Shown here: piece by piece, positions 52,211 through 62,635 of the stretch
Layout of the letters: every line of letters starts with the position of its first letter
How positions within the stretch are numbered: position 1 is the first letter of the stretch
Assembly (NCBI RefSeq): GCF_028649655.1
Contig: NZ_JAQSLN010000003.1
Location: 1,116,001-1,180,000 of the forward strand
DNA from: Halobacteriovorax sp. GB3
GTDB lineage: Bacteria > Bdellovibrionota > Bacteriovoracia > Bacteriovoracales > Bacteriovoracaceae
Direction: 5' to 3'
Length of the DNA: 64,000 bases
The notes under the pieces: generated by a model
Database searches by the model: none
Told to the model about the DNA's origin: nothing
What the model saw: only the letters and a program-made list of their open reading frames with translations
Program-made: the position numbers and the translations under genes

Positions 52211-52585
52211 TTAAGCGACATCCTGAAAGTAGTCCTCGTCATAATCTGCCCAGGCCATTTCAGGATCATTACATTGCAATTCGTGTCCGTTATTTTTTCT
52301 TCTACCTTTAACTTTTTCTTTTTTCTTTTGAAGTTGTTTTTCAATCTTCGTCATAACCTTATCAATCGATTTGTATAGGCTATCTGTATGTGCGGCTGCA
52401 TGGTAACTATAATTTGGTCCCGTAAGTTCAACCTCTGCGTAGTGATTTCCCTGCTTAACGTAACAGCTCCATCTAATGTTAGAACGTCCACCTAGAAATT
52501 TTTCCAGCTTTTTAGACTTCTCGTGAATTCTCTCGTCAAGTGCTGGTGTGTGATCTAAGTGTCTAAAGCTAATTGTTACCTTCAT
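52211..52585 (-). CDS. hpf: Ribosome hibernation promoting factor (short HPF/YfiA type)
   Basis: Binds the 30S subunit in the A and P sites in slow growth. The N-terminal beta strand MKVTISFRHLDHTPALDERIHEKSKKLEKF and later HYAEVELTG and DSLYKSIDKVMTKIEKQLQKKK are typical. The basic helix is followed by an acidic tail. Length (124) fits the short type. It is last in the lptCA-lptB-rpoN-hpf block, the same order as in many proteobacteria. Confidence 0.93.
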   Translation of the reverse strand: MKVTISFRHLDHTPALDERIHEKSKKLEKFLGGRSNIRWSCYVKQGNHYAEVELTGPNYSYHAAAHTDSLYKSIDKVMTKIEKQLQKKKEKVKGRRKNNGHELQCNDPEMAWADYDEDYFQDVA

Positions 52586-52713
52586 AAAAAAAATTCTCCT
52601 TAACGTCCCGAAAACGTACCAAAAAAGTGTGAATTAAATAAAACTCTGTCCCTTAAAAGACTTCGTCTTTCTCTGAACCTCCTTGCCCGATAACTAGACT
52701 ACATCGCTGTTTT

Positions 52714-54174
52714 CTATTTTACTTTACGTTTTGATGATGACGGAATTCCAAGCATTTCGCGATACTTGGCTACAGTCCTTCTCGCTACTTTGACCTCATC
52801 GCGACTCAAAAGGTCGGCAATTTTTTGATCAGATAGCGGTTTCTTAGGACTTTCCGCCTCGACTAATTCCTTAATCTTGAGCTTCAATACCTCACTTGAA
52901 ATATCTACTCCACCGTCTTTTCCACCAAGTCCACTATTAAAGAAATACTTTAATTCGAAGACTCCAATTGGCGTGTGCATGTACTTATTTGTCGTCACAC
53001 GCGAGACAGTCGATTCGTGCATTCCAATTTCATTGGCAATATTTTTAAGAGTCATCGGCTTTAAAAACTTAGGCCCTTTCTTAAAAAATTGCTGTTGCTG
53101 ACGTACGATAGACTTCGAAACTTTTTCAATTGTCTTCTGTCTATTATGAATTGATTTAATAAGCCAAAGAGCTGATTTAAGCTTATCTTGTACAAATCGA
53201 TTCGCTTCTTTATCGGCTTCTGTCTCATTTTTATTGAGCATTGATTGATAGAGTTGAGAAATTCTTAAGCGTGGAACACCATCGTCATTAACCTGTACAA
53301 CATACTCTCCACCAACCTGAACAACATAAATATCAGGGATAACATAGTGAGTATCTTGTGGAGAAACTAAACGTCCTGGCTTTGGGTAAAATTGGTGAAG
53401 AAGTTCGGCCGTCTTTCTAACCTGCTCTTCACTCACCCCAAGATCAGCTGCAATCTTTTTATGAGATTGGTTTTTTAGCTCATCTAAGTGTTCTCGAATA
53501 ATTTTCTCTAAAAGAGGAGATCTCTCCTCCATAATACGAGCTTGGGCCAAGAGGCAATCGACAAGATTTTCTGTCGCACAACCAACTGGATCTAGTCGTT
53601 GAATAATTTCTAAAACTTCTTGTGCTGTCTCTCTTTCTATATCTCTTGACTGAGCAAGGATCTCATTAAAAGAAACATCTAGATAACCATCATCATTAAT
53701 TTCATGGATAACTTTCATGGCAAAATCAATTTCTTGCTCTGTTAGTTCTTCCATTCTTAATTGCCACTCAAGGTGCTCAGCCAAAGTCATTCCACGAGAA
53801 ATAATATTCTCGTAATTAGGCATGTCCTCATTTGTTGCTGGACCAACCATTGATGGTTGTGATGAATTTGAATTGTAAGCTTCGATATAAGATTGCCAAT
53901 CGAAGTCATCATTTTCTTTGTTTACCAGTGTTGGCTCATCAAAGTTTTCAGACTTTAATTCAACATTTTCTTTTTCTAGACGATCTAATTGATGATCGTT
54001 ATCAGAAGGCTGGGCCTCTTCAAGCATTGGGTTTTCTACCATCTCACTGGCAATCAAGTCCGTCATCTCTAAGTGAGTCAACGTAAGAAGCTTGATCGCT
54101 TGCTGAAGCTGGGGCGTCATCATAAGACTTTGCGTTTGCTTTAGCTTGAGACCTTGAGAGATTTTAACTGCCAT
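52714..54174 (-). CDS. rpoN: RNA polymerase sigma-54 factor RpoN
   Basis: Alternative sigma factor that needs enhancer-binding ATPases. Region I starts the protein (Q-rich QTQSLMMTPQLQQAIKLL with LTHLEMTDLI). An acidic region II follows, then the core-binding region and the helix-turn-helix near 365-390 (TLKNIANEIGMHESTVSRVT). The RpoN box is ARRTVAKYRE near 465-475. Length (486) is normal. It sits 36 bases downstream of lptB. No enhancer-binding protein lies in the window. Confidence 0.97.
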   Translation of the reverse strand: MAVKISQGLKLKQTQSLMMTPQLQQAIKLLTLTHLEMTDLIASEMVENPMLEEAQPSDNDHQLDRLEKENVELKSENFDEPTLVNKENDDFDWQSYIEAYNSNSSQPSMVGPATNEDMPNYENIISRGMTLAEHLEWQLRMEELTEQEIDFAMKVIHEINDDGYLDVSFNEILAQSRDIERETAQEVLEIIQRLDPVGCATENLVDCLLAQARIMEERSPLLEKIIREHLDELKNQSHKKIAADLGVSEEQVRKTAELLHQFYPKPGRLVSPQDTHYVIPDIYVVQVGGEYVVQVNDDGVPRLRISQLYQSMLNKNETEADKEANRFVQDKLKSALWLIKSIHNRQKTIEKVSKSIVRQQQQFFKKGPKFLKPMTLKNIANEIGMHESTVSRVTTNKYMHTPIGVFELKYFFNSGLGGKDGGVDISSEVLKLKIKELVEAESPKKPLSDQKIADLLSRDEVKVARRTVAKYREMLGIPSSSKRKVK

Positions 54175-54210
54175 AATTCCACCTAAATTGGTTTTTTAAT
54201 TAAATGCAAG

Positions 54211-54939
54211 TTACATCCTGAACTCTTCACCGAGATAAAACTTCCGTGCTCTCTCATTATTAACAATTTCATCAGGTGTTCCACTTACTAAGAGCTCTCC
54301 ACTATTCATGATATAAGCTCTATCAACAATGCCAAGAGTTTCTCTAACATTGTGGTCCGTAATGAGGACACCGATATTTCTTCTTTTCAAGCCTGTAATA
54401 ACATTTTGAATGTCACTTACAGCTAATGGGTCAACACCTGCAAAAGGCTCATCGAGAAGGACAAACTTAGGCTCCAATGCCAGTGCTCGTGCAATCTCAA
54501 CCCTTCTTCTCTCCCCCCCAGAAAGCGCAGAGCCCTTGGAAGTTCGAATATGGTTTAGACCAAAATCCCCGATCAAATTTTCGAGGAGTGTTTTCTTTTT
54601 CTGCCTTGGAAGAGCTCTATTTTCTAATACAGCAAAAATATTTTCTTCCACCGTTAGATCGCGAAATACGCTCGCCTCTTGTGGTAAATAACCAACGCCT
54701 TTTAAGGCCCTGATGTGAATTGGATATTCTGTTAATTCATCACCAGATAGAGTAATCGTTCCTTCATCGGCCTTTACAAGCCCTACGATCATATAAAAAG
54801 AAGTTGTTTTTCCCGCTCCGTTTGGACCAAGAAGGCCAACAACCTCGCCTTGTTCTACTTTCAGTCCAACATCTTTAACGACTGTTCGACCACCGTATGT
54901 TTTTTTAAGGCCTTTAGCCTCTAAGTAAGCAGTTTCCAT
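54211..54939 (-). CDS. lptB: Lipopolysaccharide export ATPase LptB
   Basis: Cytoplasmic ATPase that powers extraction of lipopolysaccharide through LptFG and the Lpt bridge. Walker A is GPNGAGKTT (residues 38-46), the signature is LSGGERRRVEIARAL, Walker B is FVLLDEPFAGVDP, and the switch His is in ITDHNVRET. Length (242) is standard. It lies between lptCA and rpoN with short gaps. Confidence 0.97.
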   Translation of the reverse strand: METAYLEAKGLKKTYGGRTVVKDVGLKVEQGEVVGLLGPNGAGKTTSFYMIVGLVKADEGTITLSGDELTEYPIHIRALKGVGYLPQEASVFRDLTVEENIFAVLENRALPRQKKKTLLENLIGDFGLNHIRTSKGSALSGGERRRVEIARALALEPKFVLLDEPFAGVDPLAVSDIQNVITGLKRRNIGVLITDHNVRETLGIVDRAYIMNSGELLVSGTPDEIVNNERARKFYLGEEFRM

Positions 54940-54945
54940 AAATTC

Positions 54946-55953
54946 CTACCTAATGTTGAAGTTTGAATTGGCATCATCGACTTCAACAATTTCACTATCC
55001 TCACGAAGCGTAATAATATTGCCCTTGATGACATCACCTCTTTGGATGACTTTTGGGTAGCCCGTAAGGACGAGTGTTCGGTCTTTCATAAAGCCTTCTA
55101 ATTTGTCAGAAAAGGCCTTACGCTCAAACTGCTCACCGGGAGTTCCATCAGGTTTCAACCCGATGATTACTCTCTCCTTAACAACTACATCGTCATACAA
55201 AGTGAAATACTTGAGCTTTTTGTTATAGTTTTCTAAAAAGATTTCCCCGCGAAGAGAAGTCGCTGTAACCCTTTGTTTTTTAAACCTTACGTTACCATCT
55301 AATTTCGACAAGTTAGAAATCATATCCAATTCAAGCTGATCTGACCAAAACTGGATACTCTCTTCGTAGGCCCTCTTGCGATTAACCTTCCCGCGAACAT
55401 TTCCAAGAAAGCGACTCCAGTTTTTCATTGGGTATGAGAGCAATTGCTCAGAGAGGATTTCAATATCCTCGAGACCATTTTCACTGCGGCTCGTACTGTG
55501 AACATTTCCCTTGGCCGTAAGTTCACCGTCCAAAGCGTTGTAAGTCATTTTATCCGTTGTGATGATCGAATCGTTGTGACGAACTTCGATGTTGTCATTG
55601 AGGATGAGGTTCTCAGTTTTCTTAATCCATAAACCTCTTTGAGCAATATAGTGAATTGGCTTTTGATCTTCAGTAAAAAAGACGCCCTTAGGATTTGAGA
55701 AAATAACATCTTCACTAACACCATCAATAGATAGCTCAGTGGAATCCAGGTGCATGGTAGGTTTTTCATTTTCCATGAGAAAGTAATTCACATTGGAGAA
55801 ATAACTCTCAGAACTGTAAATATCCTTAACCATTTTTATGGCCTCATTATTTACGAATGTTCTTTTCCAAGAATTATTTTGCCCAGCAACGATAAGGAGC
55901 AAACTAAAGAGAAAAAATGTTCCAATGATAAAGAGATGCCTCTTTCCACTCAT
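54946..55953 (-). CDS. Fused LptC-LptA lipopolysaccharide transport protein
   Basis: About 335 residues. The start at 55953 (MSGKRHLF) is chosen because it opens directly on a TM helix; in-frame starts further up lie over the likely promoter. After the TM anchor, the first half (about 40-170) follows LptC (LSIDGVSEDVIFSNPKGVFF, then IKKTENLILNDNIEV). The second half (about 180-320) follows LptA/OstA: SKLDGNVRFKKQRVTATSLRGEIFL, then YFTLYDDVVVKE and LVLTGYPKVIQRGDVIKG. In many bacteria these are two proteins. A fusion could form part of the periplasmic bridge with LptB next to it. Confidence 0.78.
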   Translation of the reverse strand: MSGKRHLFIIGTFFLFSLLLIVAGQNNSWKRTFVNNEAIKMVKDIYSSESYFSNVNYFLMENEKPTMHLDSTELSIDGVSEDVIFSNPKGVFFTEDQKPIHYIAQRGLWIKKTENLILNDNIEVRHNDSIITTDKMTYNALDGELTAKGNVHSTSRSENGLEDIEILSEQLLSYPMKNWSRFLGNVRGKVNRKRAYEESIQFWSDQLELDMISNLSKLDGNVRFKKQRVTATSLRGEIFLENYNKKLKYFTLYDDVVVKERVIIGLKPDGTPGEQFERKAFSDKLEGFMKDRTLVLTGYPKVIQRGDVIKGNIITLREDSEIVEVDDANSNFNIR

Positions 55954-56211
55954 GCGAGAGCCGTCCTTGCTTTCTGTAAATAATGCTTCAAAGGCCCAAT
56001 AAGAATTAGGGATAAGTCTTTGAAATCTTATGCTCATTATAGAGGAGATTTTACAAGAGGAGAAGTACCACAAATGGGTGCGAGGAACTTTTCTCTAACC
56101 CCTCGTAATAAGGTCTAATTTTGCGCCGAGACAAGGGAAGTTTCTTTACGATAAAAAGGCCACATGCTATGCTTTGGCGCCTTTTAAACACACGCAAACC
56201 AAGGGTATATC

Positions 56212-58875
56212 TTGAGTATCAAAACGTTGGAAGACCTTTTACAAAAAGGTGTGAAACTCACACCAATGATGAAGCAATACTATGACATCAAAAAGAACTA
56301 CCAAGACCACATGCTCCTTTTTCGCATGGGTGACTTTTATGAAGTCTTCTTTGATGATGCTGAGAATGCTGCAAAGATTTTGAATATTGCAAGAACTCAT
56401 CGAGGTAAGCTTGGAGATACGCCTATTCCAATGGCCGGAATCCCTCACCATGCAGCGATTACTTACATCGATCGAATTACGGCCCATGGTTTAAAAGTCG
56501 CTATTTGCGAGCAAGTAGAAGACCCAAAAGAAGCAAAAGGAATCGTAAAAAGAGCCGTCACTCAGGTCGTCTCTCCTGGAATGCCTTTCGACTTAGAAAA
56601 AGCTGAAGGATCAGAGCATCGCTATATGGCCAGTGGGGCGATCGTTGATAACAAGTATTACTTAACAGCAATTGACTTTACAACGGGTGAATTCACCGGA
56701 CAAATTCTCGATACATTTGAAGACTTCGTTAATCGTCTTCGCATGATTGCGCCTAAAGAGTTTATTACTTTCCTTGGTCAGTGGGATGAATACCCAGCAC
56801 TTGAGACTCTTATTGATGCAACAGGTATTCTTAAGACTCACCTTTCTAGCGAATACTTTGAATCAAAATATACAGAGCTCTACATTGAAAAGCTTATTCC
56901 GGCCTTCAAAAGAGATAAGATCATCTCACTCAATGAAAAGATCCTCTCTCCAGTCGGTGCTCTTTCATACTATATTTGCTCTACTCAATCAGCTGAAGAG
57001 TTCTATCATATTAGACCTTTTAGAATGGTAAGTAATAAAGGCGTTATGAAAGTAACACTTCCAACGCTTACAGGTCTTGAGATTCTCCCAAGAACGCGAG
57101 AACAATATAAAGACTCCCTTTTGGGCTTTCTAGATAAAACTCAAACATCTCTTGGTTCAAGAATGCTGAGAAATATTTTTCTCTCACCTCTTTGCGATAA
57201 GAAAGAAATTGAAAAACGCCACGACCTCATCGACTATCTCATTAATGATGAGGACCTTCTCGATCTTATTCGAGAAGAGCTCGCAGAAGTTCGTGACCTC
57301 GAGAGAATTATGGCAAAGATCTCAACAGGAAAGGCCAATGCAGGAGACCTTCTCAATATTGCCAATGCAAACCTTGTTTATAAGAAGCTTCTTCCTGAAC
57401 TAGAAAAACTTCCAGTAGATGTTCTTGAAAGTTTTAATAAGAAAGATCTGAAAACTCTTCAAGACCTCTCAGCAAAAATAGTTAATACAATTAATGATGA
57501 GATTGGAGCAAGCCTCGACAAAGGGAACCTCATCCGCTCAGGTGCAGATGAAAAGAGAGACCGACTTGCAAAACTCTCTCAAGGAGCGGCCAATGAACTT
57601 CTTGATCTTGAAGCACGCTACCGCGAAGAGACGGGAATTGTTAAACTAAAAATTAAATCTAATAATGTTGCCGGATACTTTATTGAAGTTTCTAAGATTC
57701 ATTCAGATAAAGTTCCAGGGAATTTCATCAGACGTCAGACTCTTGTAAACTCAGAGCGCTACACAACTGAAGAACTTACGACTTTTGAAAAAGAAGTCAT
57801 TACGGCCAAGGAAAAATTAGAGCGTCTTGAAAGAGAGATTTTCAAAGGGATTATTCAAGAGGTTGCCTCATTAAATACTCTTATTATGAAACTCTCTGAT
57901 GTCATTGCGACTCTTGACTCATTTCAAAGTTTCGCATGGATCGCCATTCAAGAAGACTTTCAAAGACCGGTCTTCACAGAAGGAAAAAAGCAAATTCAAC
58001 TTCAAGGAATGTGGCACCCTCTCATCAAATCCATTATTAGAGATCAATTTGTACCGCACGACTTATCTCTTGATGAGTCTGTTTATTTTGGTTTAATTAC
58101 AGGTCCCAACATGGCCGGTAAGACAACGGTTATGCGTGAAGTTGCCATCGTGCAATTACTTGCTCAAGTTGGTTCATTCGTCCCAGCTCAAAAAGCAGAG
58201 CTTGGACTTTGTGATTACCTCTTCTCTCGCCTAGGTGCCAGTGATGATATTCTAAAAGGTCAATCGACATTCATGGTTGAAATGGCCGAAACAGCAGAGA
58301 TTTTAAGACACGCAACAGAGAAATCACTTATCATTCTCGATGAAGTGGGACGAGGAACATCGACTTACGACGGGATGAGTATTGCGTGGGCGCTTGTTGA
58401 GCACTTTGTTCAAAAAACAAAGGCCCTTTGCCTCTTTGCAACTCACTATCATGAATTAATTGATCTCGCCGATGGGCTCGAACAAGCAAAGAACTTAACG
58501 GTTGAGACTCAAAACAATAATGGTGACGTTCAATTTCTCTACCGTCTGGTAGAAAAAGGAGCATCACAATCATTTGGTATTTATGTCGCAAAGCTTGCAG
58601 GACTTCCTAAGACCATTTTAAATCGTTCAAGTGAGCTCTTATGTACACTTGAAAGTGATGAGAAATCTCAAATTCAAACGACAATCACAAAAGAAGAACC
58701 AGAGAGTATTCAATCAGGTACTCAGCTAACATTCTTTGGCGATGTTCATCTAGAGCCAGAGATTCCAGAGCATTTAAAGAATCTTGAGTCTCAAGTACAA
58801 ACTCTCGATATCAATAACATGACTCCTCTTCAGGCCATTAATAAGCTCGATCAACTAAGACAATTACTTCAATAA
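56212..58875 (+). CDS. mutS: DNA mismatch repair protein MutS
   Basis: Recognises mismatches and small loops. The N-terminal mismatch-binding domain has the Phe-X-Glu motif in GDFYEVFFDDAE near 40. The connector, lever and clamp follow. The ATPase has Walker A GPNMAGKTT near 631, LIILDEVGRGTSTYDG (Walker B), and a His in CLFATHYHE. The start is a TTG at 56212 with AGGG 8 bases upstream. The length of 887 is normal. It is divergent from the lpt cluster and ends in a shared terminator. Confidence 0.97.
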   Translation: MSIKTLEDLLQKGVKLTPMMKQYYDIKKNYQDHMLLFRMGDFYEVFFDDAENAAKILNIARTHRGKLGDTPIPMAGIPHHAAITYIDRITAHGLKVAICEQVEDPKEAKGIVKRAVTQVVSPGMPFDLEKAEGSEHRYMASGAIVDNKYYLTAIDFTTGEFTGQILDTFEDFVNRLRMIAPKEFITFLGQWDEYPALETLIDATGILKTHLSSEYFESKYTELYIEKLIPAFKRDKIISLNEKILSPVGALSYYICSTQSAEEFYHIRPFRMVSNKGVMKVTLPTLTGLEILPRTREQYKDSLLGFLDKTQTSLGSRMLRNIFLSPLCDKKEIEKRHDLIDYLINDEDLLDLIREELAEVRDLERIMAKISTGKANAGDLLNIANANLVYKKLLPELEKLPVDVLESFNKKDLKTLQDLSAKIVNTINDEIGASLDKGNLIRSGADEKRDRLAKLSQGAANELLDLEARYREETGIVKLKIKSNNVAGYFIEVSKIHSDKVPGNFIRRQTLVNSERYTTEELTTFEKEVITAKEKLERLEREIFKGIIQEVASLNTLIMKLSDVIATLDSFQSFAWIAIQEDFQRPVFTEGKKQIQLQGMWHPLIKSIIRDQFVPHDLSLDESVYFGLITGPNMAGKTTVMREVAIVQLLAQVGSFVPAQKAELGLCDYLFSRLGASDDILKGQSTFMVEMAETAEILRHATEKSLIILDEVGRGTSTYDGMSIAWALVEHFVQKTKALCLFATHYHELIDLADGLEQAKNLTVETQNNNGDVQFLYRLVEKGASQSFGIYVAKLAGLPKTILNRSSELLCTLESDEKSQIQTTITKEEPESIQSGTQLTFFGDVHLEPEIPEHLKNLESQVQTLDINNMTPLQAINKLDQLRQLLQ

Positions 58876-58879
58876 AAAA

Positions 58880-58908
58880 GGGTGCTTTCTAGGCACCCAT
58901 TTTTTTTT
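58880..58908. terminator. Bidirectional terminator of mutS and the hybrid kinase
   Basis: Stem GGGTGC/GCACCC, loop TTTCTAG, T runs on both sides. The loop contains the stop codon (minus strand TAG, 58889-58891) of the kinase gene. mutS ends 5 bases before. Confidence 0.87.
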
Positions 58909-61159
58909 CTTTTTGAACTTCTGTTAAAACTTCAAGGACTTTTTCCGAGCGAATCGGCTTTGTTAAAAACCCATTCATACCAGCATCAAAGCAGCGTTTT
59001 CTATCCTCTTCAAAAGCATTTGCCGTAAGGGCATAAATTCGTGGTGATCTACCTTTATCCAAGGTTCGAATGATCTTCGTCGCACTTATTCCATCCATAA
59101 CAGGCATTTGCATATCCATGAAGATAAGATCGTATTCTTTATTCGTTGTTGCTTCAACCGCCAGTTGTCCATTTTTAGAAATGTCACAGTCTTGATTAAA
59201 GTTTTTAAGAACCATTTTTAAAACTTTGATATTAATATCGTTATCCTCGACGACGAGAATATCGAGTTTAGAATTTGGTTCTAAAGGAGAAGCTTCTTTA
59301 ACTTGACTCTCTTCGCTTGTATCGTTTTTTCCCTCTAGATTAATTCGAAGCTTAAAAATAGACCCTTTGCCCACTTCACTTTCAACAACAATCTCACCAC
59401 CCATGAGATCAGAAAGCTTTTTAGAAATAGCAAGACCTAGACCTGTTCCACCAAACTTCCTTGTAATGGATGAATCTGCCTGAGTAAAAGAATCGAAAAG
59501 CTTTGAGATCGAATCTTTTTCGATTCCAATCCCTGAATCACGTACTTCAAACTCAAATTGATAAAGTGATTTATCTAATTCTTTATAACGAATGAGAAAT
59601 TCAACTCTCCCTTCATTGGTAAATTTAACGGCATTACTTATGAAGTTAATCAAAATTTGCTTTAAGCGAGTGATATCTGTTTTAATTAAATCTGGGGCAT
59701 TCTTTGCATCTTCAATATGACATTCATACTCAATTCCCTTACTCTTAGCATTAGAATTAAAGAGAAAATGAATATCGTAAATGAGACTTTTTAAAGAGTG
59801 AAACTCACTTTCAAACTCAATTGTTCCCGCCTCCACCTTACTGAGATCTAAAATATCATTTAGAATCGTTAGTAAACTCTCCCCACATGAATCAATCGTC
59901 TCAAGCATCTTTCTTTGTTTATCACTTAAATCACTTTCAGAGAGAATCGAAACCATTCCTAAAATTCCATTCATAGGAGTTCTAATTTCATGAGACATAT
60001 TTGCTAAAAACTCAGATTTACTTTTTGCAAGTTTCTCAACTCTCTCTTTTTCAATGAGCACTTCTTCGTTTAAAGACTTATAAGAGTTCGCGGCATTCGC
60101 TAGACGCCCAATTTCATCACTATATTCAACGTAGGGTATAACCGATTCAACTTTTCCATCAGTCAGCTTTTTAAAGGCATAAGAAATCTCTGATATGCGA
60201 TTTACAATAAATTTTGAGAAATAAAGAAGAGTAATGATAATGACAATAATAGAAACGATAAAAAAGATGTTTAGATAATGGTTTGATTCTTCAAATTGCT
60301 TTCTATTAACTTCTTTAATTTGTTCCAACTCTGTGAGACTGAGCTTCGTGAGTCGATCTGCAAGACGCGTAAATTCAAAGGCTTCTCCGGCCATAACAAC
60401 ATTAATCAAAGACAGATAAACACGATTTACTTGTATCGAGCGATTGAAGATATTCCGAAAATCCTTAACATTTTTAAGAAGTATATTTTTCTCTGACTCA
60501 TCAATGTTCAAAGAATTGATACGCTTACTCATATCTGTGAAGTATGATAAAGTCTTCTTTTTAATTCCGTAGTCTCTTTTTTCCAAGAAAGCTTTCGCTA
60601 ATAAATAACTTTTAAGCCACTCTTTTAGTATTTGATTTGTTTCAATATAGTTTTTTGACTGCTTGTTCTTTAATCGATTGATTAGGGAGTTTAAATCCTG
60701 CTCACCTTTATCAATGATTGCAGGGAGCTTTTTATTAAGAAACTCTTCTCGATTTTTATGACGAAGGCGAAGATCCATTAAGTTGTCTTCATATCTTTTT
60801 AAAACGACAATCATGTCGCTAACAACTTCTCTTTTATTATCTTGAATCATTTTTAATGAAATTGCTCTCAAGTTCGTTAAAACCTTTTGATGGGTTTTAA
60901 TCATTTTCTCATAGACGGAACTGCTTCCCGTTGTACTATAGACAAGAGTATTTCTTTGAAGGTCAGAAATCTCTTTATTGATATTCATAACATCAATAGA
61001 AACCTGAACAAGATTTTCAAGGTTATGAACGTTGCGATCAACATTATTAGAAATATTAACAAAAATAAAATGACGAATCGTAAAGATTGCTAAAAGCAAT
61101 CCAAAGAACAGAGATGTTCTAAGTTTTATAGAAAGATTGTTAAATTTCTTTAAGAGCAC
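58889..61159 (-). CDS. Membrane hybrid histidine kinase (partner of solute-binding protein)
   Basis: A 756-residue sensor: TM1 near 15-33, a helical periplasmic domain of about 260 residues, TM2 near 295-317, then a HAMP-like region ([19 protein letters not shown]). The dimerisation domain holds the His in [14 protein letters not shown] near 390. The ATPase domain has [21 protein letters not shown] and [10 protein letters not shown]. The receiver has Asp in [14 protein letters not shown] near 681. The all-helical periplasmic part is like TorS/LuxQ-type receptors. It starts 9 bases after the solute-binding-protein gene, so it probably receives ligand signals through that protein. Confidence 0.9.
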   Translation of the reverse strand: MLLKKFNNLSIKLRTSLFFGLLLAIFTIRHFIFVNISNNVDRNVHNLENLVQVSIDVMNINKEISDLQRNTLVYSTTGSSSVYEKMIKTHQKVLTNLRAISLKMIQDNKREVVSDMIVVLKRYEDNLMDLRLRHKNREEFLNKKLPAIIDKGEQDLNSLINRLKNKQSKNYIETNQILKEWLKSYLLAKAFLEKRDYGIKKKTLSYFTDMSKRINSLNIDESEKNILLKNVKDFRNIFNRSIQVNRVYLSLINVVMAGEAFEFTRLADRLTKLSLTELEQIKEVNRKQFEESNHYLNIFFIVSIIVIIITLLYFSKFIVNRISEISYAFKKLTDGKVESVIPYVEYSDEIGRLANAANSYKSLNEEVLIEKERVEKLAKSKSEFLANMSHEIRTPMNGILGMVSILSESDLSDKQRKMLETIDSCGESLLTILNDILDLSKVEAGTIEFESEFHSLKSLIYDIHFLFNSNAKSKGIEYECHIEDAKNAPDLIKTDITRLKQILINFISNAVKFTNEGRVEFLIRYKELDKSLYQFEFEVRDSGIGIEKDSISKLFDSFTQADSSITRKFGGTGLGLAISKKLSDLMGGEIVVESEVGKGSIFKLRINLEGKNDTSEESQVKEASPLEPNSKLDILVVEDNDINIKVLKMVLKNFNQDCDISKNGQLAVEATTNKEYDLIFMDMQMPVMDGISATKIIRTLDKGRSPRIYALTANAFEEDRKRCFDAGMNGFLTKPIRSEKVLEVLTEVQKEKKMGA

Positions 61160-61168
61160 GACCCTTCC

Positions 61169-62452
61169 TTACGAATTTAAAAACTCATACCATTTATCAA
61201 GGCTGTAGTCATAATTGTCCATTACCGTATTCCAAATAGCGATATTACTAAAGCGTTCTTGATAAGAGCCGCCATTTCGAAGACTTCCCTTGGTCACAGA
61301 AATTTTCCCATCTGTTCCCTTTAAATCTCTTGTTGCGACTTTTCCATCATACCAATAACCCCATTCATCGGCAGCGAGAAGCTCTCTAGAACGTTCAGCA
61401 TTTGAAATATAGTAACCTTGTCTTGCAATGAAGGCTCCGGCCCAACCAGAGAGCCACCAGTTCATATACTTATAAGCAGCTTCTTTTTGATGACCTTTTG
61501 ACTTTGATGAGAGACACATAACTCCATGCCAAGCGCGATACCCTTCTTTGGGTGCTGCATATTCAACAGGAACTCCCATCCCTCTCGCACCAGAAACACC
61601 AGGTGAAAACATGGATTCAATATGAACACGATTTTTAACCATGAAGTCAACAGATTGAGGAACAGAAGTCCAAAATCCAGAGAAATGACCAGATTTTTTT
61701 CTTTCAATAAGAATTCGAAATAATTGATCGATCTCTTTGATTGTCATATTGCTCATATCTTTAAACTTCATGAGCCCTCTCGCTTGAGCCGCTAGAGCTG
61801 CATCGAAGATTCCAATTGTGGGAGCGTTAACTAGCCCAACTTTTCCCTTGTGCTTTTCATCTAATAGCCAGGCCCAACTCTCAGTTTCATAGGCCTTTCC
61901 TTTAGCGATAAAATTTGTATTGTAACCAAAAGAGTCAACGTTATGAACATAAGGCATGAAGCTAATCATTTTACTTTCTTTTGAACTTAAAGTTCCATCT
62001 TTTTGGGTATAGAGAATTTTGTTTGGAGCATCTCCTAGGCCAAGCTTTGCTTTTTCAGAGACACGACCTTTCTTAGTGAGATCATTGATTTCATTCCAAT
62101 ATTTAAGCCTTTCAATTTCTATTGGCTGAATCGCCCCGGCCTGCCAGAGAATATTAATTGAATCAGACCATTGCTCGTAAATATCAAAACTCTCGGGATT
62201 AGTTGATGCTTTCTGTAAAACGGCGGCACTCCCTCCAGGGTAAAATTCAATGTTAATCCCAAGCTCTTTCATTGCTCTTTTTCTAATTTCTTCCTGCAAA
62301 GTTACGTGTGTTCCCATGACTTTTAAAGTAACGGTTTTCTTTGCAATGATATTGGGACAGCTTAAAGCGCCCGCTACACCTATGGCCATTTTAGAAGAAT
62401 TGACTAGAAATTGACGTCGATTGATTTCACTACCTTTATTTTTTTTTGTCAC
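61169..62452 (-). CDS. Tat-exported ABC-type solute-binding protein
   Basis: A 427-residue periplasmic binding protein with a twin-arginine signal (NRRQFLVNSS, Arg12-Arg13) and a hydrophobic segment, then a PotD/type-1-like fold: LKVMGTHVTLQEEIRKRAMKELGINIEF, then SFDIYEQWSDSINILWQAGAIQPI, YNTNFI, WAWLLDEKHKGKVGLVNAPT, and repeated Trp residues near the C-terminus. Tat export suggests it folds in the cytoplasm, perhaps with a cofactor. No permease or ATPase gene is near; the next gene is a hybrid kinase 9 bases downstream. So it is more likely a sensor partner than a transporter component. Ligand unknown (polyamine or amino acid types are possible). Confidence 0.82.
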   Translation of the reverse strand: MTKKNKGSEINRRQFLVNSSKMAIGVAGALSCPNIIAKKTVTLKVMGTHVTLQEEIRKRAMKELGINIEFYPGGSAAVLQKASTNPESFDIYEQWSDSINILWQAGAIQPIEIERLKYWNEINDLTKKGRVSEKAKLGLGDAPNKILYTQKDGTLSSKESKMISFMPYVHNVDSFGYNTNFIAKGKAYETESWAWLLDEKHKGKVGLVNAPTIGIFDAALAAQARGLMKFKDMSNMTIKEIDQLFRILIERKKSGHFSGFWTSVPQSVDFMVKNRVHIESMFSPGVSGARGMGVPVEYAAPKEGYRAWHGVMCLSSKSKGHQKEAAYKYMNWWLSGWAGAFIARQGYYISNAERSRELLAADEWGYWYDGKVATRDLKGTDGKISVTKGSLRNGGSYQERFSNIAIWNTVMDNYDYSLDKWYEFLNS

Positions 62453-62635
62453 AAGGTCCTCGTTGAAAAGTCTTTAAATGTTTAAAATTATTCTCAAGAT
62501 ATTATAATTTCTAAACACCTTTCACCGTTCGTATATTTGGAAGATTAAATTTAAATTTAGTTACTTACATTAATCCCCTGATATCTTTTTCCCGAATATT
62601 AATGAATTATTAAGTAAGCCTAATAATTCTCATTT

